From Paenibacillus pedocola (GTDB taxonomy: Bacteria > Bacillota > Bacilli > Paenibacillales > Paenibacillaceae), in contig NZ_CP134223.1 of NCBI RefSeq assembly GCF_031599675.1, positions 5,394,001 to 5,458,000 of the forward strand: DNA of 64,000 bases, given 5' to 3'. Positions 59,086 through 64,000 of this stretch are shown here, one piece after another. The position numbers and the translations under genes are program-made. Position 1 is the first letter of the stretch, and each line of letters opens with the position of its first letter. The notes below the pieces were generated by a model. It was given only the letters and a program-made list of their open reading frames with translations. It was not told the origin of the DNA and ran no database searches.

Positions 59086-59862
59086 TTACAGCTTCTGTCC
59101 TCCCTGATAAGGGGTTTCATCCTGACGTACCTTCCAGCCTGCGGCCTTCGCCTGCTCAAGCAGCTTGGTTCCGTCATCCAGCGGCTTATATCCGATCAAT
59201 GCTTCCAAATAATCGATATTGTAGTAATTGTCACTATTGGCTGAGGTGCCATACAGATTCAAATACGGCATTCGCTCGTCTGCTTCGATGCAGCAAATAA
59301 CCAGTTGCAGCATGTCGCGCTCCGAGATCCAAATATGCCCTGCACGCTCCGAATGAGGACGGTCGTCTCCCGGGAAGTTGCCGATGCGGATATTGAAGGA
59401 CGAGATTTTGCCCTGATCGGCATAAAGCCGGCCAAGCAGCTCGATATAACATTTACTCAGCCCGTAAAAGCTGTCCGGACGGTAAGGGTCCAGCGGATCT
59501 GGCTTCTCGTCCGTCTTGTAGAACCCGGTCGCATGGTTGGAGCTGGCGAATACAATGCGCTTCACCCCGTTTTTCACCGCAGCTTCGAACAGCTTGTACG
59601 CACCGCTCACATTTCCCGGCAGCACCTTGCCGAGAAAATCCTCCTCATCCTTAATCCAGGCAAAATGGAGCACGGTATCAACATCCTGCGTCAGCTCAGC
59701 CAGCCTTGCATCATCCGTAATGTCCAATTGGAGGATTCCTTGCCTGTCGTCCGCCTGAATATCCGCCCCGCTAACGTCATAGCGTCCGCCTTCTTTAAGA
59801 CCCTGATAGATCACATTGCCTATTCTGCCAGCCGCTCCTGTAATAAGCAGTTTGCGTTTCAT
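59086..59862 (-). CDS. NAD-dependent uronate dehydrogenase-like epimerase/SDR
   Basis: Extended-SDR oxidoreductase (258 aa) most like uronate dehydrogenases, which oxidise galacturonate or glucuronate to the aldarolactone. The NAD-binding motif is TGAAGRIG (residues 8-15). The active-site set is Ser107/Ser108 in FASSNHATGFY, Tyr133 and Lys137 in YGLSK. The FASSNH.GFY segment is characteristic of Udh. AAAGGAG precedes the ATG. It lies between a NarL-type two-component system and an MMPL exporter, with its own terminator. It could process uronic acids from the pectin operon at 11.5-17.7 kb. A general NAD-dependent epimerase role remains possible. Confidence 0.8.
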   Translation of the reverse strand: MKRKLLITGAAGRIGNVIYQGLKEGGRYDVSGADIQADDRQGILQLDITDDARLAELTQDVDTVLHFAWIKDEEDFLGKVLPGNVSGAYKLFEAAVKNGVKRIVFASSNHATGFYKTDEKPDPLDPYRPDSFYGLSKCYIELLGRLYADQGKISSFNIRIGNFPGDDRPHSERAGHIWISERDMLQLVICCIEADERMPYLNLYGTSANSDNYYNIDYLEALIGYKPLDDGTKLLEQAKAAGWKVRQDETPYQGGQKL

Positions 59863-59916
59863 TATCGCAAGCTCCTTTCCCGTCCGTAGATTATCGAAAT
59901 GTTAGTTATTACCCGG

Positions 59917-60570
59917 TTACATCTGTATAATCCCACGCTCCATAGCGGCAGCCACTGCCTGTGACCGGGAATCCACTCCAAGTTTATTATAAATACTTGT
60001 TAAATGAGCTTTTACCGTCCGCTCTGAAATCCCTATGTCATAGGCAATTTCTTTACTCTTGAATCCCCGGGCGACGCTCTGCAGAATTTGCACCTCTTTA
60101 TCGGTCAACAGGGAACTCGCCCCCTTAGCCGGAACAGGGTTCCTCTGGTACTCACGGGCCGCAATTACTTTTTCCATGATCTCTGCTGACAGCAATGTCT
60201 CCCCTCTCACTGCCGATTCAATATTTCTGAACAGATTCTCCCGGCTTGTATCCTTCAGCAGGTAACCTCTCGCCCCCAAGGCAAGACCGTTAATCATTAA
60301 CTCATCCTCATTGTAGGTCGTCAAAATAATTACCGGTACGGATATATTCCTGTCTCTCAGTATCTGCATCGCTTCCAGTCCGCTCATCACCGGCATATTT
60401 AAATCCATCAGGATCACATCCGGCTGCACCTCATCAATCAGGCTTACCGCCTGTTTTCCGTTCTCTGCTTCCCCGACAATCTGAAACTGTTCACTTGTCT
60501 CCAGGATTAGCTTTAAGCCTTGCCGGACAACGAAATGATCGTCTACGATCAGGATTCTATGTTGGGTCAT
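59917..60570 (-). CDS. NarL/LuxR-type response regulator (YdfI-like)
   Basis: Response regulator (217 aa). The receiver has the acidic pair Asp10/Asp11 and phosphorylated Asp56 (VILMDLNMP). The C-terminal LuxR-type helix-turn-helix is at about residues 150-210 (LTDKEVQILQSVARGFKSKE then ISERTVKAHLTSIYNKLGV). GAGGGAG precedes the ATG, and the kinase gene ends 3 bases upstream. Position next to an MMPL exporter matches the YdfHI-YdfJ arrangement of B. subtilis. Perfectly placed dyads before both the kinase and the exporter genes are candidate binding sites. Confidence 0.94.
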   Translation of the reverse strand: MTQHRILIVDDHFVVRQGLKLILETSEQFQIVGEAENGKQAVSLIDEVQPDVILMDLNMPVMSGLEAMQILRDRNISVPVIILTTYNEDELMINGLALGARGYLLKDTSRENLFRNIESAVRGETLLSAEIMEKVIAAREYQRNPVPAKGASSLLTDKEVQILQSVARGFKSKEIAYDIGISERTVKAHLTSIYNKLGVDSRSQAVAAAMERGIIQM

Positions 60571-60573
60571 CGT

Positions 60574-61764
60574 TTATTCTCCCTCGGTGAATAATGCTTC
60601 AATTGTAATGCTCGTCCCCTCTTGGCTGCTGTCAACCTCCATCTTGCCTCCGATCAACCGAACCCGTTCCTGAAGCCCCAAAAGACCATAATGTCCGGGC
60701 TCCTTCCCAATAGCATTCGCGCTGAACCCGATTCCATTGTCTCTGATCACTATCTTCAGCCGTCCGTTCTGGTCAGATACACTCACCCACACTTTGTCCG
60801 CCTGGGCATGCCGGGCAATATTGGTAAGGCACTCCTTAACCATGTGCAGACTGTGTTCCCTTAACAGCCTGGATAAGCGTTTCGAGAGCTGGAGCTGAGT
60901 TACTGCGTCTATACCGGTCGCGTCTTTAAAATGCTGCACTTCAGCCTCAACGGATTCCCTGAAATCCAGCTCAAAGGCCGACTTCAGCCGCAGATTATCA
61001 ATGGCCAGCCGTGCTTCCGCCAACGTCCGGCGGGCCTGCTTCATCGACAATCTGATGATTTCCTGCGTTCGCTCGATATTGCCTCGTGTTATATGCGCAT
61101 CCGCAGCTTCAAGCTGCATAATCAGCCCTGCTACTCCCTGTGCCAGCGTATCGTGCAGATCACGGGCCATACGTTGACGTTCACCCGCAAGGGTCAGCTC
61201 CTCAACCTTCATATGCGCTTCCTTAAGATCTCGCAGGAAATTCTGAATCCGAAGCCGTTCCTGAACCTGCTGAAAGAACAATAGGGCATAGGCCACTACA
61301 ACAATCAGCATCAATGCAAAAAAGGGGAGGATGAAAACCACTTCATCCGTATCGCTTAAAGTAAGGGCTGCATCAAAAAACAGCACCAAACATATAACCG
61401 ATACAAAAACAACATTTCTGATCCGGTACGAAAAGGCTAAGCTTTGCGCAACTAATACGGGAAGAAGCCCGATTAATACAGCCTGATAACCCTCCGGAAG
61501 CAGAATTGCACATAGATAGATTAGTATGCCCTGCACAGCAAAGTGCAGCCAGAATTGTTTGTTGGATATCCGGTAGAAATTCCAGTGCAGCAGAACATGG
61601 ACCGTAAATAAACCGGTGAACAATATACTTCTTAATATTTGAGGCTCATGAATGAACTGCATCAGTAAGGCCGCTACATAAACGACCGACACCCAGATCA
61701 GAACGGTCACTCTGGATTCGAATAATTCATTCATTAACACTAGTCCGTCTTTTTTTTCTTTCAC
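60574..61764 (-). CDS. NarL-type sensor histidine kinase (YdfH-like)
   Basis: Membrane sensor kinase (396 aa). Five or six hydrophobic helices occupy residues about 18-165 with only short external loops, so the signal is probably sensed in or near the membrane. The HisKA_3 motif ERQRMARDLHDTLAQG contains the phospho-accepting His204. The ATPase domain shows KECLTNIARHAQADKVWV, IRDNGIGF and GHYGLLGLQERV. The start is GTG, preceded by GGAGGG 7 bases ahead. It is followed 3 bases later by its response regulator. A 30-bp palindrome lies upstream of its promoter. Confidence 0.93.
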   Translation of the reverse strand: MKEKKDGLVLMNELFESRVTVLIWVSVVYVAALLMQFIHEPQILRSILFTGLFTVHVLLHWNFYRISNKQFWLHFAVQGILIYLCAILLPEGYQAVLIGLLPVLVAQSLAFSYRIRNVVFVSVICLVLFFDAALTLSDTDEVVFILPFFALMLIVVVAYALLFFQQVQERLRIQNFLRDLKEAHMKVEELTLAGERQRMARDLHDTLAQGVAGLIMQLEAADAHITRGNIERTQEIIRLSMKQARRTLAEARLAIDNLRLKSAFELDFRESVEAEVQHFKDATGIDAVTQLQLSKRLSRLLREHSLHMVKECLTNIARHAQADKVWVSVSDQNGRLKIVIRDNGIGFSANAIGKEPGHYGLLGLQERVRLIGGKMEVDSSQEGTSITIEALFTEGE

Positions 61765-61786
61765 TTGGCCGCCCTCCTTATGTCCT

Positions 61787-61844
61787 ATTATAAGGATTTA
61801 TGCTCTGTGTTCATATGTACGAAGGTACATGTACCTTCGTACAT
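61787..61844 (-). promoter_or_regulatory. Promoter and 30-bp perfect palindrome before the two-component genes
   Basis: -10 TATAAT (61787-61792), 17-base spacing, and weak -35 TATGAA (61810-61815). Immediately upstream is a perfect palindrome of two 15-base arms, ATGTACGAAGGTACA and TGTACCTTCGTACAT (61815-61844). A consensus -10, poor -35 and abutting dyad are typical of an activator-dependent promoter. Confidence 0.75.
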
Positions 61845-61892
61845 CCCGGGCTGTCATCCAGCAGCAAGTTCCGGCATTGCGGCAGAAAAACA

Positions 61893-61924
61893 ACAAAAAG
61901 CCGGTATTCAAAGAATACCGGCTT
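61893..61924 (-). terminator. Terminator of the SDR gene
   Basis: Perfect 12-bp stem AAGCCGGTATTC / GAATACCGGCTT with a 3-base loop, followed on the minus strand by TTTTGTTGTTTT. Confidence 0.92.
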
Positions 61925-61986
61925 AGTCTGAGTCTCACTCTATTCTCAATAACTACATAAACAATAGTAATGTTCAATCTGTTGGG

Positions 61987-62697
61987 TTACCATGGAAGCT
62001 CATTATCCATATAAAAGAAACCGCCTGTTGGACCGTCCGCTGGCAGAGTCGCATACTGAACAGCGGTCCGTGCTCCTTCTTCAGGTGACAATTCAGCTTT
62101 CTCTCCGCCCATACGGGTCTTCACCAAGCCTGGATGCACAGTATTAATCTTCAGATTCGTCCCCTCGTACTTCTTCGCCCAATACACAGTCAGCATATTG
62201 AGTGCAGCCTTGGACGCTGCATAAGCAGGAGTAGCCAGCCGTTGCGCCAGCTCATTGCTCAGCAGGAACTGAATCGAACCCAAAGCACTGCTCTGGTTTA
62301 CGATTCTGCCTGCATCGCTCTCCAGCAGCAGCGGCAGCAAAGCTTCGGTAATATGATAAGGCGCAAATGTATTGACCTCAAAAGTGGTTTCAAAAGCACC
62401 TTCGACTTTCGCCGGCTCCGCCCAGATCCCGGCGTTATTTACCAGAATATCCAGCTTGCCGTATTCCTCGCCGATCCATTTGGCCAGGGCGGCGATATGC
62501 TTACCGTTGGTCACCTCAAGCTCTACCCCTAAGGCATCAATCCCCAGTTCCTTCAACTGGCCGGCTGCTGAATCAGCATCAGCCTTAGTACGTGCCGACA
62601 CCAATACCGTAATTCCCTGTTCTCCTAATTGTTTTGCGACTTCAAAACCGATCCCTTTGCTGGCTCCTGTTACTAGTGCGATTTTTTTACTCATCAT
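61987..62697 (-). CDS. SDR family oxidoreductase
   Basis: Classical short-chain dehydrogenase (236 aa). The NADP(H)-binding motif is TGASKGIG (residues 10-17), NNAG is at 87-90, and the catalytic Ser136/137, Tyr159 and Lys163 are in YAASK. Overall it resembles carbonyl reductase-like SDRs. Two adjacent ATG codons follow AAGGAGG; the second (62694) has the better spacing. A TetR-type dyad lies 19-32 bases upstream of the start, overlapping the promoter region, yet no TetR gene is next to it. The substrate is unknown; broad carbonyl reduction is a guess from the family. Confidence 0.9.
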   Translation of the reverse strand: MMSKKIALVTGASKGIGFEVAKQLGEQGITVLVSARTKADADSAAGQLKELGIDALGVELEVTNGKHIAALAKWIGEEYGKLDILVNNAGIWAEPAKVEGAFETTFEVNTFAPYHITEALLPLLLESDAGRIVNQSSALGSIQFLLSNELAQRLATPAYAASKAALNMLTVYWAKKYEGTNLKINTVHPGLVKTRMGGEKAELSPEEGARTAVQYATLPADGPTGGFFYMDNELPW

Positions 62698-62715
62698 AAT
62701 TCCTCCTTGTTTTCG

Positions 62716-62729
62716 AGAACGATCATTCT
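62716..62729. promoter_or_regulatory. TetR-type dyad before the SDR gene
   Basis: AGAACGATCATTCT, an almost perfect 14-bp palindrome just upstream of the SDR ribosome site. The same AGAACGATC core recurs in the larger palindrome at 63018-63065. Confidence 0.6.
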
Positions 62730-63017
62730 AATTATCTCAAAAAAATAAACTATTGCCACCGGTGATGTCAGACGGCGCGCAGCCAGTTTTTATTCCATTA
62801 AGCTGACAGCAAGCACTGACTACGAAGCCCCCACAGTCCTGCTTAGTGAAAATCCTCAGGTTATCTTTGGTGTAGTGGCTATAAACCGTACTGCTAGTGA
62901 AAGTAGTTCATACCCATCTAGTCTCCAGCACATATGGAACTCCCAGATTTTACAACCGGCCGTTCTAATATTGCCATCACTTCTGTTCTCTTTCCTTGCT
63001 ATGGTCATAGCTTAACA

Positions 63018-63065
63018 TAATGAGAACGATCAGTAAAGTATTAATTTTACCGATCGTTCTCATTA
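63018..63065. promoter_or_regulatory. Large palindrome with GAACGATC cores
   Basis: Two 20-base arms, TAATGAGAACGATCAGTAAA and TTTACCGATCGTTCTCATTA, match except at one position and flank an 8-base centre (GTATTAAT). The rest of the 450-base gap 62698-63147 shows no supported gene. Confidence 0.65.
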
Positions 63066-63112
63066 TACAACTCCCGGTTTTCAATGTTTTCAATCAATAT
63101 ACGCCCCAGAAA

Positions 63113-63139
63113 CAAAAAAAGCATCCCCTAAGGGATGCT
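63113..63139 (-). terminator. rRNA operon terminator
   Basis: AGCATCCC (63120-63127) pairs with GGGATGCT (63132-63139), followed on the minus strand by TTTTTTTGTTT. It lies 8 bases past the 5S rRNA 3' end. Confidence 0.95.
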
Positions 63140-63147
63140 CTCAAAGT

Positions 63148-63264
63148 GCTTGGCGGCGTCCTACTCTCCCAGGACCCTTCGGTCCAAGTACCATCGGCGC
63201 TGGAAGGCTTAACGGTCGTGTTCGGGATGGGTACGCGTGGAACCCTTCCGCTATCGCCACCAAA
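63148..63264 (-). rRNA. rrf: 5S ribosomal RNA
   Basis: About 117 nt on the minus strand. It begins TTTGGTGGCGATAGCGG, contains the conserved CCCATCCCGAACACGACCG, and ends GTAGGACGCCGCCAAGC, all standard Firmicute 5S sequence. It is followed by a strong terminator. The 151-base spacer to the 23S gene contains no tRNA. Confidence 0.97.
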
Positions 63265-63415
63265 CGGGCATTTACAGCGTAAATGCGTATTCAGGTCTCA
63301 GCATCGCCAAATGCTGAATATCAATTCTTTATCAATCAACCGCTAGGGTCTCATGAATCAGAACTTGATTCCTGAAAACTGAATCCGAAACGAATCTGCG
63401 TTCTTCGAAATTTTT

Positions 63416-64000
<585 letters not shown>

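Noticed and set aside
62980..63020. GGTCATAGCT resembling cloning-vector sequence
   Set aside because: The match is only about nine bases and the surrounding sequence is not vector; probably chance.
63020..63346. 108-aa plus-strand frame across the 5S rRNA gene
   Set aside because: It covers the terminator and 5S rRNA in antisense, a known source of false gene calls.
63265..63415. A tRNA in the 23S-5S spacer
   Set aside because: No cloverleaf or conserved T-loop sequence is visible in the 151 bases.

Overview
The window looks like chromosomal DNA of a Paenibacillus-type soil or plant-associated Firmicute. The reasons are strong AGGAGG ribosome binding sites with frequent TTG and GTG starts, SLH-anchored multidomain glycoside hydrolases, LplB/LplC-type sugar ABC transporters without their own ATPases, several close relatives of Bacillus subtilis proteins (OpuA, KimA, SdaAA/SdaAB, YdfHIJ-like, MhqO-like), and a low-GC Gram-positive 23S-5S rRNA end. 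This assignment is inference from protein families; no database search was possible.

Layout. 1-3.3 kb: glycine betaine importer opuA (minus strand) with a divergent GbsR-type regulator. 3.5-9.8 kb: a 1673-residue secreted SLH/GH16 beta-glucanase with a divergent LacI regulator and a perfect LacI-type operator between them. 9.8-11.4 kb: an intergenic repeat region and a stand-alone KASIII gene behind a FapR-like box. 11.5-17.7 kb: a pectin/rhamnogalacturonan operon (binding protein, two permeases, GH105, GH28). 17.7-18.4 kb: two copies of a dispersed hairpin repeat. 18.4-19 kb: a CueP-family metal-binding protein with a 19-bp-spacer promoter. 19-23.1 kb: an orphan sugar-binding lipoprotein divergent from a membrane-anchored AraC regulator. 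23.2-30.6 kb: a lipoprotein, then a GAF/CdaR-type regulator divergent from an operon of MFS carrier, M20D amidohydrolase and L-serine dehydratase.

30.6-34.1 kb: KimA potassium importer, MarR regulator and small membrane proteins around a perfect 27-bp palindrome. 34.1-45.9 kb: a fructan locus (secreted GH32, ROK fructokinase, intracellular GH32, ABC importer, LacI regulator). 45.9-50.6 kb: ATP-grasp protein, FG-GAP lipoprotein and an OmpR-type two-component system. 50.6-55.7 kb: a quinone-detoxification pair and a Fur-controlled siderophore importer. 55.8-62.7 kb: GT2 glycosyltransferase, MMPL exporter, uronate dehydrogenase, NarL-type two-component system and SDR oxidoreductase. 63.1-64 kb: 5S rRNA and the 3' part of 23S rRNA, minus strand.

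How the genes work together. Three plant or microbial polysaccharide systems sit side by side: beta-1,3-glucan, pectin and fructan. Each has surface or secreted hydrolysis and/or an ABC importer, cytoplasmic hydrolases and a local regulator. Uronate dehydrogenase at 59 kb could oxidise galacturonate released by the pectin enzymes. The least explained parts are the operon coupling an M20D amidohydrolase to L-serine dehydratase, and the matched operator geometry upstream of the two-component system and the MMPL exporter.
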